Source: Streptomyces sp. YIM 130001 (GTDB taxonomy: Bacteria > Actinomycetota > Actinomycetes > Streptomycetales > Streptomycetaceae). Taken from it: 64,000 bases of DNA. Positions 25,887 through 35,021 of the stretch are shown piece by piece. The DNA lies in assembly GCF_003574445.1 (NCBI RefSeq), contig NZ_KZ984558.1, positions 222,442 to 286,441 of the forward strand. The letters run 5' to 3'. Position 1 is the stretch's first letter; every line of letters begins with the position of its first letter. The notes under the pieces are model-generated. The model saw only the letters and a program-made list of their open reading frames with translations, was not told where the DNA came from and ran no database searches. The translations under genes were made by a program, and so were the position numbers.

Positions 25887-26222
25887 ATGGAGGTCAGCGC
25901 GCGCGTCGAGCGACGCATCCGACACGATTTTCCCGACCCGGGTTTCGCGGACCAACTCCTCAGGCTGCTCGATGCGCTGCCGAGGGTCGCCGGATACGAC
26001 CCGCACATGCTCGCGAGCGAGCGGGTGCAGGCGGCGGTGGTCCTGTCCGCGCGGGGCAGCGTCCGCGGGTTCGTGCAGGCGGTGCAGCTCGCCCGTGAGG
26101 ACTGGCGCGACCTGCTGGTCGCGGCCCGACTCGCCGACCGGGACTGGCCGGACCGCCTGGACAGCGAACTGGGCCCGCCGCCCGGACGACGGCGATGGCC
26201 CTGGAGCCGCGGCCCCCGGTGA
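25887..26222 (+). CDS. Small conserved-type hypothetical protein
   Basis: A 111-residue soluble protein. Its composition and strong third-position G/C bias look genuine (RRIRHDFPDPGFADQLLRLLDAL, ERVQAAVVLSARGSVRGFVQAV, VAARLADRDWPDRL). No domain is recognised. It is transcribed away from the XRE gene by 72 bases and is convergent with the next minus-strand gene. Confidence 0.6.
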   Translation: MEVSARVERRIRHDFPDPGFADQLLRLLDALPRVAGYDPHMLASERVQAAVVLSARGSVRGFVQAVQLAREDWRDLLVAARLADRDWPDRLDSELGPPPGRRRWPWSRGPR

Positions 26223-26292
26223 GGCCGGTCGTGGGTCCCCGCCGCTCCGTCGGACGCCTGTCGACTACAGCGCGCGGACGGCGCGAAGCGCG

Positions 26293-27135
26293 TTACCGCG
26301 GAGGCTGGTACGAGGAGGGCCCGCCCTCCGCCGGCGGTCCCTGGTACGGCTGCTGCGGCTGGCCGTAGGGCGGCTGTTGTGGGGCGTACGCCTGCTGGCC
26401 GTACGGCTGCTGTTGCGGCTGGCCGTAGGGCTGGTGCTGGAAGTGCTGCGGGTGAGGCTGCTGCTGAGGCGCACCGTACGGCTGCTGCTGTGGCGGATGA
26501 GGTGTTTGCTGCGGGAACGGCTGCTGCCCCTGGCCGGCGAGCCGACTGCCGGGCGGTGCGTAGTGCAGGCGCCCCCAGGAGTCGTTGACCTGCGTGAACC
26601 CGGCCGCCTGCAGCTGCTGCGCGCAGGCGACGTGCTGCCTGCGCCGCCGCAGCGTCTCGCCGCCGGCCGCGACCATGGCGAGGGCCCAGAACGCACCCCA
26701 GTACGGGGCCGCCTCGGCGCCCCGCAGCAGGATCTGGGACGCGACGATGACGGTCAGCAGCGGGACGGTGATCAGCAGCCGGCGCTTCTCGTTGTGCCGG
26801 GCGTACAGACCACACTTGATCCAGGTCTTGAGCAGCTCGGGTGCCTGGTCCGGCAGCGGCGGCAGGGGGCTGTTGCCGGTGAGCGGGTACTGCGCCCAGG
26901 CCTGCTGAGCACGCTGGCGCGCCTGCGGGCTCTGGTCCGGGACGAGCAGCATCCTCACACCGCTCTGTCCGAGATTCGGCCAGGCCACATCCACATACTG
27001 GTAGCCGAACTGCTCGGCGAGGTGCGCGATCCGCGAGAGCTTGTTCACGGACCCCCAGTAACTGGTGACCTCTGCCGGTTGCCCGTGCGCCATCGCGGTC
27101 AGCATCTTGCGGATCTGGCCACTGCTCATGATCAT
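26293..27135 (-). CDS. Membrane protein with Gln/Pro/Tyr/Gly-rich tail
   Basis: A 280-residue protein. Residues about 1-115 form a soluble domain (GQIRKMLTAMAHG, LAEQFGYQYVDVAWPNLGQSGVRMLL), followed by two membrane helices (LLITVPLLTVIVASQILL and PYWGAFWALAMVAAGG). The last ~80 residues are a low-complexity tail of repeated QQPYG/QPQQ units, likely disordered and cytosolic. No family is recognised. MSSG at 27129 is an alternative start. Confidence 0.7.
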   Translation of the reverse strand: MIMSSGQIRKMLTAMAHGQPAEVTSYWGSVNKLSRIAHLAEQFGYQYVDVAWPNLGQSGVRMLLVPDQSPQARQRAQQAWAQYPLTGNSPLPPLPDQAPELLKTWIKCGLYARHNEKRRLLITVPLLTVIVASQILLRGAEAAPYWGAFWALAMVAAGGETLRRRRQHVACAQQLQAAGFTQVNDSWGRLHYAPPGSRLAGQGQQPFPQQTPHPPQQQPYGAPQQQPHPQHFQHQPYGQPQQQPYGQQAYAPQQPPYGQPQQPYQGPPAEGGPSSYQPPR

Positions 27136-27204
27136 CCTTGCCTGGTCAGCACCTCATCCCGGTGCGGTGGCGTCACCTTTTCACGCGGCACCGCTGTTCG
27201 ACTA

Positions 27205-27223
27205 CAGGGGGTTGTCACCCCTG
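27205..27223 (-). terminator. Weak hairpin beyond the sulfatase stop
   Basis: CAGGGG (27205-27210) pairs with CCCCTG (27218-27223) around a seven-base loop, about 80 bases past the end of the sulfatase gene. The stem is short, so this is only a candidate terminator of the glycan operon. Confidence 0.3.
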
Positions 27224-27303
27224 GCACACCTGGCTCCAGGGGCCCTCGCATCAGGGCGGCCGGTGCTTGGCCGCGATGATGCGGCGGCCGGTGGGGGAGC
27301 GGC

Positions 27304-29109
27304 TCAGCGCTTGGGGAAGAGGCGAGCCAACTCGTGTGCGAGACGGGTCAGTTGCGCGCGGTCGGGTTGCCCCGTGGCGGCGGACAGCTGGAGAAGTGAC
27401 ACGGTGCCGCGCACCGTCAGAAGCTCGGAGTCGGTGAGACCCGGCACGAAACGTCGTACGACTTCGACGGCTACCGGGTCGGCCAGCAGCACTGCCAACG
27501 GCATACGAAGTCCCATCCTGCCCTCGGGAAACTCGTCGGACCGCGGGGCCGGACCGAGCGCCACCGCCTGTGCCGACTGCTCGCGGTGTGCGGCCACCTG
27601 AAGATGGGAGGCGTCGACCTGCTCCGGCGTCCGGGGGAGGCCGAGCCGCTCGTACTGGTCGGGCGGAGCATCGTTGTCCCGCAACTGCCCCACCAGCAGG
27701 CGGATCATGCGCAGTTCGACTTCGTCGTCCCGGACCGGCCGCTCCTGGGCCGGGTCCTCGCGCAGGTCGTACAGCAGGGCGCCGAAGCGTGCGGGGTCGA
27801 AGCCGGGACCGGTTCTGGCGGGGGCTCGCAGCGTGCGTACCCCCTTGGTGAAGCTGAAGGGGCCGGCGAGGTCGGCGTCGATCAGTTCGTGCGGCGCGAA
27901 GCGTCCGCGACCGTGGGTGGGCATCAGTGTGTGTTCGTACAGCGGCTCATTCGTCCCGTCGTGGCTGGAGCGCATGTACACCCATCGGCCGTCGGTGATG
28001 TTGACATGGCCGCCGAACATGCCGAAGAGCGCGGTGTCGCGGATCGGCACCTCACCGAGCACGTCGTCGAACGCATCGCTCAGAGGGCGGCCCTGCATGT
28101 CGGGAGTGCGGTCGACGCCGAAGAACTCGAGCAGCGTCGGGGCGACGTCGATCGTCTGCACGAGGCCGCCGTGGCGCCGGCCCGCGTGCGCGGGCCGCCG
28201 CGGGTCGTGGACGAACAGCGGGATGTGCGCGAGTTCGTTGAACCAGGGCTGGACGAGCTTGCCCCACCAGCCCTTCTCACCCAGCAGCAGGCCATGGTCG
28301 GTGCAGACGTACAGCAGCGTGTCGTCCCACAGGCCGTACTCGTCCATCGCGTCGAGGACCCGGCCGAGCGAGTGGTCGCACATCGACACCAGAGCGGCGT
28401 ATTCGCGGCGGGCATGGCAGGCCTGCGCGTCGGTCTCGGTCACCTTCCCGTAGTCCGGCCAGTCGAAGTGCGGGCCGTCGTAGTCGTGCGGATACAGATC
28501 CTTGTACTGCTTGTGCGAGAAGAAGGGCTCGTGCGGATCGAAGGTCTCGATCTGTACGAACCAGTTGTCCGCCGATCTGTTGGTGCGCAGGAACTCGATG
28601 CCGGCGTCGAAGGTGAGCGTCTGCGGGTGCTTGTCCTCGGTTTCCATGTGGGCGCGGTTCACCCAGTCCTGGCGCCAGAGGTCGTTGCGGTTGCTGCGCA
28701 GGTCCTCGGGAGGGTCCGGGTCGGCGACCTGCCCTTTCCAGGCGTCACCCTCCTGCCCGCGGAAGAACTCCCAGGTGTTGTAGCGCCCGTGGTAGGTGGC
28801 GCCGCCGTCCTCCCAGTAGTGCTGGTGGTCGCTGACCAGGTGGGTGTACACCCCGTGCTGCTTGAGGAGTTCGGGCATGGAGTCGTCGAACGGCTCGAGC
28901 GGGCCCCAGCTTCGGTGCAGGAAGTTGTACCGGCCCGTGTGCATCTCCCGACGGGCAGGCATGCAGGGCATCGAGCCGACGTAGCAGTTGTCGTAGCGGG
29001 TGGAGCGGGCCGCGAGGCGTTCGAAGTTCGGTGCGTGCACCCGGTCGGCACCGTAGGGAGGCAGCATGCGCCGGTTCAGACTGTCGAACATGACCATGAT
29101 GGCCTTCAT
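27304..29109 (-). CDS. Type I (formylglycine) sulfatase
   Basis: A 601-residue sulfatase hydrolysing a sulfate ester, presumably from a sugar. The activating motif CMPAR (Cys49, CxPxR form) is intact, so maturation by a formylglycine-generating enzyme is expected; no such gene is in this window. Other active-site blocks are FDSLN near residue 8, DHEYW-type DHQHYWEDGGATYHG and the C-terminal metal motif TDHGLLLGEKGWW. No signal peptide is apparent, implying cytoplasmic action. The extra C-terminal ~110 residues are unassigned. The start overlaps the GH2 stop (ATGA). It is the last gene of the glycan operon. Confidence 0.92.
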   Translation of the reverse strand: MKAIMVMFDSLNRRMLPPYGADRVHAPNFERLAARSTRYDNCYVGSMPCMPARREMHTGRYNFLHRSWGPLEPFDDSMPELLKQHGVYTHLVSDHQHYWEDGGATYHGRYNTWEFFRGQEGDAWKGQVADPDPPEDLRSNRNDLWRQDWVNRAHMETEDKHPQTLTFDAGIEFLRTNRSADNWFVQIETFDPHEPFFSHKQYKDLYPHDYDGPHFDWPDYGKVTETDAQACHARREYAALVSMCDHSLGRVLDAMDEYGLWDDTLLYVCTDHGLLLGEKGWWGKLVQPWFNELAHIPLFVHDPRRPAHAGRRHGGLVQTIDVAPTLLEFFGVDRTPDMQGRPLSDAFDDVLGEVPIRDTALFGMFGGHVNITDGRWVYMRSSHDGTNEPLYEHTLMPTHGRGRFAPHELIDADLAGPFSFTKGVRTLRAPARTGPGFDPARFGALLYDLREDPAQERPVRDDEVELRMIRLLVGQLRDNDAPPDQYERLGLPRTPEQVDASHLQVAAHREQSAQAVALGPAPRSDEFPEGRMGLRMPLAVLLADPVAVEVVRRFVPGLTDSELLTVRGTVSLLQLSAATGQPDRAQLTRLAHELARLFPKR

Positions 29110-30956
29110 GCGCCCGGCTCCTCCGCGTCCCGCTGACGTGCAATCAACTCCATTGCTGCCAAACGGTGTTGTGCTCGACGGATCGGCTCGATGTCGAACT
29201 TGTGGGACCGGTCGAACCCGAAGATCCCGTTCTGCTCCTGAAAGACGTCCGTCAACTGCGTGTAGCAGTAGCCGAACATGTCCGGGTGGTCGAGCAGCGC
29301 GTCGACGAGCCCTTCGAACCGGGCGTGGAACTCCTCGATGCTGCGCACCCGTTCGCCGTACCCCCAGGATCCGGTGGCCGACTGGGGCCGGCCCGCCTCC
29401 GCGGGATTCCACCAGATGCCGCCGAACTCGCTGACGAAGAAGGGCTGTCCGCGATAGCCGATGGACCAGGACAGGCCGGTGGTGTCGGACCGGTTGACAT
29501 ACGGGGTGCCGTCGCTGAGCGGACGCTGGTTCGCCGCGAAGGTTTCCGGATCCTGCTCGTAGTCGTGACTGTCGAACACGTCGGACTCGGGAACCCGGTG
29601 CGCGTAGCCGGATGTGTCGAGCACCGGCCGTGAGGTGTCGTGCGCCTTCGTGGCCAGGAACATCGCGCGCATCACGTCGTCGAGTGCGGTGATCCGGTCG
29701 CCGTGGTCCTGCCAGGTCTCGTTCATCGGGCACCAGCCGACGATCGACGGATGCGAGTGGTCCCGCTCCAGCACCTCCAGCCATTCCTGTACGTACGAGG
29801 CGTCCGGCTGCTGATTGGTGGACTGGCCCTGCTCGGTGTTGCAGCCCCAGTCGCCGAACTCGCCCCACACCAGATAGCCGAGGCGGTCGGCGTGGTACAG
29901 GTAGCGCTCCTCGAAGACCTTCTGGTGCAGCCGCGCGCCGTTGAACCCGGCCTCGAGACCGAGCTCGATGTCCCGGACCAGGTCGGCATCGCTGGGCGCG
30001 GTCATCAGCCCGTCGGGGTAGTAGCCCTGGTCGAGGACCAGACGCTGGAAGACCACATCGCCGTTGATGCGGATCTGCTTGCCGGTGATCGAGACGCTCC
30101 GGAGACCGGCGTACGACGTCAGCGCGTCGACGACCTGTCCGCCCGAGTCGCGCAACTCGATGTCGATGTCGTAGAGATGCGGGTCCTGCGGCGACCACGG
30201 CCGGATCCGTTCCGGTGGCAGCACCACGCTCAACCGCGGGGTGAGGTCGAGGTCGGCGCGTACGGTCGCCCCGGCCACGGCGCCGGATGCGTCGCGGACG
30301 TGGAGCCGCACGGTGGCGCCCGGCAGGTTCGCGGACAGCGGCACCTGCGCATCGAACGACCCGGCCGCGACGTTCGGTGTGATGCGGGGGCGGCGCAGGG
30401 CGACCGCAGGCACCGGCTCCATCCAGACGGTCTGCCAAATGCCGGTCGTTCGCGCGTACTTGGCCGCACTGGGCGTGTACGCGACCGACTGCTTCCCCCT
30501 GGCCTGCGGCGCCTCCGGTTCATCGCGGGCCCGTACCACCAGCGGCACCGGCACCCCGGCGGGTGCCGCATCGGTGATGTCGAAGGTGAAGCTGGAGAAC
30601 CCGCCCCGGTGCCGCCCGACTTCGATGCCGTTCACCCACACCGTGGTGTCGTGGTCGACCGCACCGAAGTGCAGCAGCAGCCGGTCACCGTCCCACTCCT
30701 GCGGGACCGTGATCGTGCGGCGATACCAGACCGCCCGCAGGAAGTCCTGCTCCCCGATCCCCGACAGCCTGGCCTCGGGAGCGAACGGCACCGTGATCTC
30801 GCCGGCCAGCTCCCGCTCGGCGAGCCCGCGCTCGAGGCCGGTGTCGGACCGGTCGATCTCGAACCCCCACCGCCCGTTGAGGTTCTGCCAGCGCTCGCGT
30901 CGGAATTGCGGGCGCGGATACTCCGGCCGGGGGAGGTCCTCGTGGTCAACCGACAT
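29106..30956 (-). CDS. Glycoside hydrolase family 2 (beta-galactosidase/glucuronidase-like)
   Basis: A 616-residue retaining exo-glycosidase. It has the full GH2 order: N-terminal jelly roll (LNGRWGFEIDRSD, AVWYRRTITVPQEW, WVNGIEVGRHRGGFSSFTFDIT), an Ig-like domain, then a TIM barrel. The acid/base Glu413 lies in CPMNETW and the nucleophile Glu510 in VSEFGG. No signal peptide is present. The exact beta-linkage (galactose, glucuronate or mannose) cannot be read off. It is coupled to the sulfatase by a four-base overlap and lies 70 bases after the mannosidase. Confidence 0.92.
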   Translation of the reverse strand: MSVDHEDLPRPEYPRPQFRRERWQNLNGRWGFEIDRSDTGLERGLAERELAGEITVPFAPEARLSGIGEQDFLRAVWYRRTITVPQEWDGDRLLLHFGAVDHDTTVWVNGIEVGRHRGGFSSFTFDITDAAPAGVPVPLVVRARDEPEAPQARGKQSVAYTPSAAKYARTTGIWQTVWMEPVPAVALRRPRITPNVAAGSFDAQVPLSANLPGATVRLHVRDASGAVAGATVRADLDLTPRLSVVLPPERIRPWSPQDPHLYDIDIELRDSGGQVVDALTSYAGLRSVSITGKQIRINGDVVFQRLVLDQGYYPDGLMTAPSDADLVRDIELGLEAGFNGARLHQKVFEERYLYHADRLGYLVWGEFGDWGCNTEQGQSTNQQPDASYVQEWLEVLERDHSHPSIVGWCPMNETWQDHGDRITALDDVMRAMFLATKAHDTSRPVLDTSGYAHRVPESDVFDSHDYEQDPETFAANQRPLSDGTPYVNRSDTTGLSWSIGYRGQPFFVSEFGGIWWNPAEAGRPQSATGSWGYGERVRSIEEFHARFEGLVDALLDHPDMFGYCYTQLTDVFQEQNGIFGFDRSHKFDIEPIRRAQHRLAAMELIARQRDAEEPGA

Positions 30957-31026
30957 GGAGTCACCTTTCGTTGGACCCGCTCAGGCCACCGGGTTCATCG
31001 GGCTTGTTCAGGCAGGGGGGAATCGC

Positions 31027-34000
31027 TCAGGCCGCGGGGTCGCGGAATCGCAGGGTGAGTAGTTCGAACGGGCGCAGTTCCACCTCGACCTCGTCCCCGG
31101 GCGCCACCGCGCGGACCGCAGAGCTGTCCGTGGCACGCTCCAGAAGGTCGGTGGCGTCGGCCGCACTCCAGGAGAAGCGGGTCCGCACGGCAGCGCGGGA
31201 GCGACTGCCATGTGCCTCGTACAGCCGCACGACGAGATCTCCGGACCGGTCCTCGGCCAGCTTCACGCTCTCCACCACGACGGCTGCGTCGGTGACCTCG
31301 AGCAGCGGCTCCGTCGCCGCTCCCGGTACGGCACGCAGAGGCAGGTGCTGGGCGTACCCGTCCACGACGGCGTCGGGAATCCCGCCGGGGCGCAGGCTCA
31401 CGGTGAAGTCGTGCCGCCCCTGGTCCGCGTGCGGGTCCGGATAGCGCGGCGCGCGCAGCAGTGACAGGCGTGCGGTGGTCATCGGCCGGCCGTCGGGCGC
31501 CTGCCCGTTGCGGATGTCGTGGCCGTAGACCACGTCGTTGGCGACCGCGACTCCGTAGCCGGGCTCGCCGACATGGATCCATCGGTGCGCGACCGTCTCG
31601 AAGCGGGCGGCGTCCCAGGAGGTGTTCTCGTGGAGGGGCCGGTGCAGATGGCCGAACTGGATCTCGGAGGTGGACCGGTCCGCCCGGATGTCCAGGGGGA
31701 AGGCGAGCTTGAGCAGCTTCTGCGACTCGTGCCAGTCGATGTCGAAGGCGTAGTCGACCCGGCCGTCGGCCAGCCGGACGGTCATCACGACGACGGTCTG
31801 CCCGCGCTCGTGCCGTACCACCACCGCATCGTCGACGAGGTCGATCGACACGGGTTCGACGAGCTCCCGGCAGCTTCGCTTGTCCTCCTCGTTGATGTCC
31901 CACGCGTCCCACTCCCGCGGCGTGTCGCGGAAGAGCTGGAGTACACCGCCTGCGACGCCACGCGGCAGCAACTCCCTTTCTGCGGCAAGGTCCACGACCG
32001 AGACGAGCGTGCCACGGCGGTCGATCTCGACGTGCAGCTTCCCGTCGTCGAGCATGATCCGCTCGCCCTCCCACCGCGGTACCGCAGCCGGGGGAGCGGT
32101 CACCGCCCCGACCCCCATCGCCGGCACTCCGTGCTGCGGATAGGGGCCGGCGTTGGCAGCGAGAAGGGGCCCGTCACCATCCCCACCGAGTGCCCCCAAC
32201 GAGCCGGTGACCAGCTCCGTCAGCTCCTGCGCCACCCGGTCGTAGTCCCGCTCGGCGTCGTCGTGGACCCAAGCGATCGACGTGCCCGGCAGGATGTCGT
32301 GGAACTGCAGCAGCAGCACCGTCTCCCAGATCCGGCGCAACGCGTCGTACGGATACGGGGTTCCGTGCCGAACGGCCGCCGTGGCCGCCCACAACTCGGC
32401 CTCCCGGAGCAGGGCCTCGCTGCGCCGGTTGCCCTGCTTGCCGCGGTGCTGGGACGTCAGAGTGCCGCGGTGCAGTTCGAGATACATCTCGCCGACCCAC
32501 ACCGGCGGAGACTCCAACTCCGCCTCGGCGGCGCGGAAGAAGCTGTCCGGGTCCGTCAGCCGCACCCGCGGCGATCCGTCCAGATCCCGCTTGCGTTCGG
32601 CCGCGGCCAGCATCTCCCGGGTGGGGCCGCCACCGCCGTCACCCCAGCCGTACAGGCCGAGGACGTTCCGCGCCTTGCCCTTCTGGCGGAACGACCGCTC
32701 GGTGCGCGCGAGATCCGCGGCCCCCAGGTCGGAGTTGTACGTCTCGGCCGGCGGGAAGTGCGTGAATACCCGGGAGCCGTCGATGCCTTCCCACTCGAAG
32801 GTGGAGTGCGGCATCGGATTGGTCTCGTTCCAGGACGGCTTCTGGGTGAGGAAGTAGCGGGTGCCCGCCGCACGGGCGATCTGCGGCATCGCCGCCGTGT
32901 AGCCGAAGGAGTCGGGCAGCCACACCTCGTCGCTGTCCACCCCGAACTCCTCGAGGAAGAAGCGCTTGCCCAGCACGAACTGGCGTGCCAGGGCCTCGCC
33001 GCCGGGCATGTTGGTGTCGGACTCGACCCACATGCCGCCGACCGGGCGGATCGCACCGTCGGCCACGGCGGCGCGGACCCGCTCGAACAGGCCCGGCTGA
33101 GTCTCCTTGAGCCAGGCGTACTGCTGTGCCGACGAAGCGGCGAACACGAACTCCGGGTGACGGTCGCTGAGTTCCAGCACATTGGCGAACGTCCGGGCCA
33201 CCTTCCGTACGGTCTCCCGGGTCGGCCACAGCCAGGCGCAGTCGATGTGGGCGTGACCGGCCGCCGAGACGATCAGGGAGCTGTCCGCCGCGCGGCCGGC
33301 CAGCACCGGTGCGAGGACCTCCCGACCGCGTGCGGCCGTACCGGCCACGTCGTCCGGGTCCATGACATCGATCATGCGCTCCAGGGCGTGCACGATCTCC
33401 GCGCGTCGCGCTCCCTGCTCGGGCAGGGCGTCCGTCAGCCCGTCGAGGGCGGCCACATCCTGCAGGAGTTCCCACACCTCACCGTCGCGCAGAGCGACCG
33501 ACAGATCGGTGAGCCGGTACAGCGGCTGATCGCCTGCGGTCGCCTTGTCGCCCATCGCGGTCGGCTCGTACTCGTAGGGCACCTGCACGATGGGATTCGC
33601 GGCCGCCTCGATCAGCAGGCGAAACGGGCCGGGTTCGGCGAGCGGCACCCAGGAGTTGTACGGCTCGATCGCTTTGACGACCTCCCCGTCCGGCCGGTAC
33701 ACCAACGCTTCGGCCTGAAAGCCCGGCTGGTCTCCGGTGAACCCCAGGTCCACGACGAGCTCGGCCTCTCCCGCCTCGGCCCAGCCGGCCGGCACCTCGC
33801 CGCGTACGTCGAACCAGGTCGTGTCCCAGGGGCGCCCCCAGGGGTCGCCGAGTGCGAACGGCTCGTACTGCCGCGTCACGGCGTCGGCGAACGGAACCGG
33901 CTCTCCGCCGACGGTCCAGGCGGAGATCTGTGTCGGACGGCTGTCCCGGTAGACGGCGGGCGCGATCCGGAACTTCGTGAACCGGCGGACCCGGAGCATC

Positions 34001-34053
34001 GTCAGTGCGGTGGCGTCGAGCTGCACCCGCCCATGGGGATTGTCGTCAACCAA
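31027..34053 (-). CDS. Glycoside hydrolase family 38 alpha-mannosidase
   Basis: A 1008-residue class II alpha-mannosidase acting on alpha-linked mannose. The zinc site is in GHAHIDCAW (His269, Asp271), the nucleophile Asp346 in MWVESDTN, and further family blocks are WLPDSFGYTAAMPQI and YGWGDGGGGPT. The C-terminal half is the GH38C beta domain. No signal peptide is seen, so the enzyme is cytoplasmic. The start is a TTG at 34053, chosen because AGGAGA lies seven bases upstream; the longer reading from ATG 34101 lacks a ribosome-binding site and would run through that AGGAGA. Confidence 0.92.
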   Translation of the reverse strand: MVDDNPHGRVQLDATALTMLRVRRFTKFRIAPAVYRDSRPTQISAWTVGGEPVPFADAVTRQYEPFALGDPWGRPWDTTWFDVRGEVPAGWAEAGEAELVVDLGFTGDQPGFQAEALVYRPDGEVVKAIEPYNSWVPLAEPGPFRLLIEAAANPIVQVPYEYEPTAMGDKATAGDQPLYRLTDLSVALRDGEVWELLQDVAALDGLTDALPEQGARRAEIVHALERMIDVMDPDDVAGTAARGREVLAPVLAGRAADSSLIVSAAGHAHIDCAWLWPTRETVRKVARTFANVLELSDRHPEFVFAASSAQQYAWLKETQPGLFERVRAAVADGAIRPVGGMWVESDTNMPGGEALARQFVLGKRFFLEEFGVDSDEVWLPDSFGYTAAMPQIARAAGTRYFLTQKPSWNETNPMPHSTFEWEGIDGSRVFTHFPPAETYNSDLGAADLARTERSFRQKGKARNVLGLYGWGDGGGGPTREMLAAAERKRDLDGSPRVRLTDPDSFFRAAEAELESPPVWVGEMYLELHRGTLTSQHRGKQGNRRSEALLREAELWAATAAVRHGTPYPYDALRRIWETVLLLQFHDILPGTSIAWVHDDAERDYDRVAQELTELVTGSLGALGGDGDGPLLAANAGPYPQHGVPAMGVGAVTAPPAAVPRWEGERIMLDDGKLHVEIDRRGTLVSVVDLAAERELLPRGVAGGVLQLFRDTPREWDAWDINEEDKRSCRELVEPVSIDLVDDAVVVRHERGQTVVVMTVRLADGRVDYAFDIDWHESQKLLKLAFPLDIRADRSTSEIQFGHLHRPLHENTSWDAARFETVAHRWIHVGEPGYGVAVANDVVYGHDIRNGQAPDGRPMTTARLSLLRAPRYPDPHADQGRHDFTVSLRPGGIPDAVVDGYAQHLPLRAVPGAATEPLLEVTDAAVVVESVKLAEDRSGDLVVRLYEAHGSRSRAAVRTRFSWSAADATDLLERATDSSAVRAVAPGDEVEVELRPFELLTLRFRDPAA

Positions 34054-34139
34054 GAGAAGGTCTCCTCTTACTCGCTGCAGGGTGGTTCTGGCAGAGCACA
34101 TCGGCGTCTGGCCGACAAGCGGTACGGATGGACGGCGCG

Positions 34140-35021
34140 TCAGCCCTTCAGAGCGCCGCCGAGACTGGAGCGCATCAGATGCCGGCGCAGGAAGAGGTAC
34201 AGCACGGCCGGTGGCGCCATGTAGACGACGGCACTGGCCGCGAGTACGCCCCAGTCGACCTGGTTGAAGGCGGTGAACGAGCGGAACAGGCCGATCGAGA
34301 GCGGGTAGAGGTCAGGTGACTGGAGCAGCACCAACGGGGTGAGGAAGTCTCCCCACACCGCCATGAACGTCAGCATCGCGGCGGCACCGAGACCTGGGCC
34401 GACCAGGGGCAGGACGATCCGCCGGATCGCCCCGAACCGGGTGTTCCCGTCGAGCCAGGCAGCCTCCTCGAGATCGAAGGGGACGGCGTCGATGGTCCCC
34501 TTCAGCAGCCACAGCGTGATGGGCAGCGCCGCCGCGGCCTCGACCAGGATCAGGCCCACGTACCCGTCGTCCAGGTGCATCTTCACCATCAGCAGGTAGA
34601 GGGCCACGATCGTCGCGGGCGGCGGGATCACGCGGATCAGCAGGATCGCGAACATGAAGGTCGTCCGGCCGCGGAACCGGTAGCGGGACAGGCCGTAGGC
34701 GCCGAAGATGCCGCAGGCCAGGTTCAGGGCAGTGGCGGAGAACGACACGATGATGCTGTTCAGGAGCAGCCTGGGAGTGCCGCCGTCGGTGAAGAAGCGC
34801 ACGAAGTTGTCCAGCGTGAACGCCGGGACGCTGACCGCGGGCCCGCCGTCTCCGTCCACCGCCGTCAACACCACCCAGGCGAACGGTGCGACGCAGAACA
34901 GCGCGAGCAGAACCATCAGGACGTACTGCAGCCCTCGTTGCACGAGCTTCCACCTGGGCGTGCGCCGACGCGGGGCGGCGGGAGCCTGAGGTTCGACGGG
35001 TGCCGTGGTCGTGCTTGTCAT
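34140..35021 (-). CDS. Carbohydrate ABC transporter permease (MalG-type)
   Basis: A 293-residue membrane permease with about six helices, starting VLMVLLALFCVAPFAWVVLTAV. The CUT1 coupling loop is DAVPFDLEEAAWLDGNTRFGAIRRIVLPL. The ATG at 35021 shares one base with the preceding permease stop (TGATG), fixing the start. It pairs with the MalF-type permease to carry the sugar delivered by the upstream lipoprotein. Confidence 0.92.
   Translation of the reverse strand: MTSTTTAPVEPQAPAAPRRRTPRWKLVQRGLQYVLMVLLALFCVAPFAWVVLTAVDGDGGPAVSVPAFTLDNFVRFFTDGGTPRLLLNSIIVSFSATALNLACGIFGAYGLSRYRFRGRTTFMFAILLIRVIPPPATIVALYLLMVKMHLDDGYVGLILVEAAAALPITLWLLKGTIDAVPFDLEEAAWLDGNTRFGAIRRIVLPLVGPGLGAAAMLTFMAVWGDFLTPLVLLQSPDLYPLSIGLFRSFTAFNQVDWGVLAASAVVYMAPPAVLYLFLRRHLMRSSLGGALKG

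Noticed and set aside
27304..30438. A single 1044-codon minus-strand reading spanning the sulfatase and much of the GH2 gene
   Set aside because: The upstream part is an Arg-rich shadow of the GH2 gene; the sulfatase clearly starts at 29109 with an ATGA overlap.
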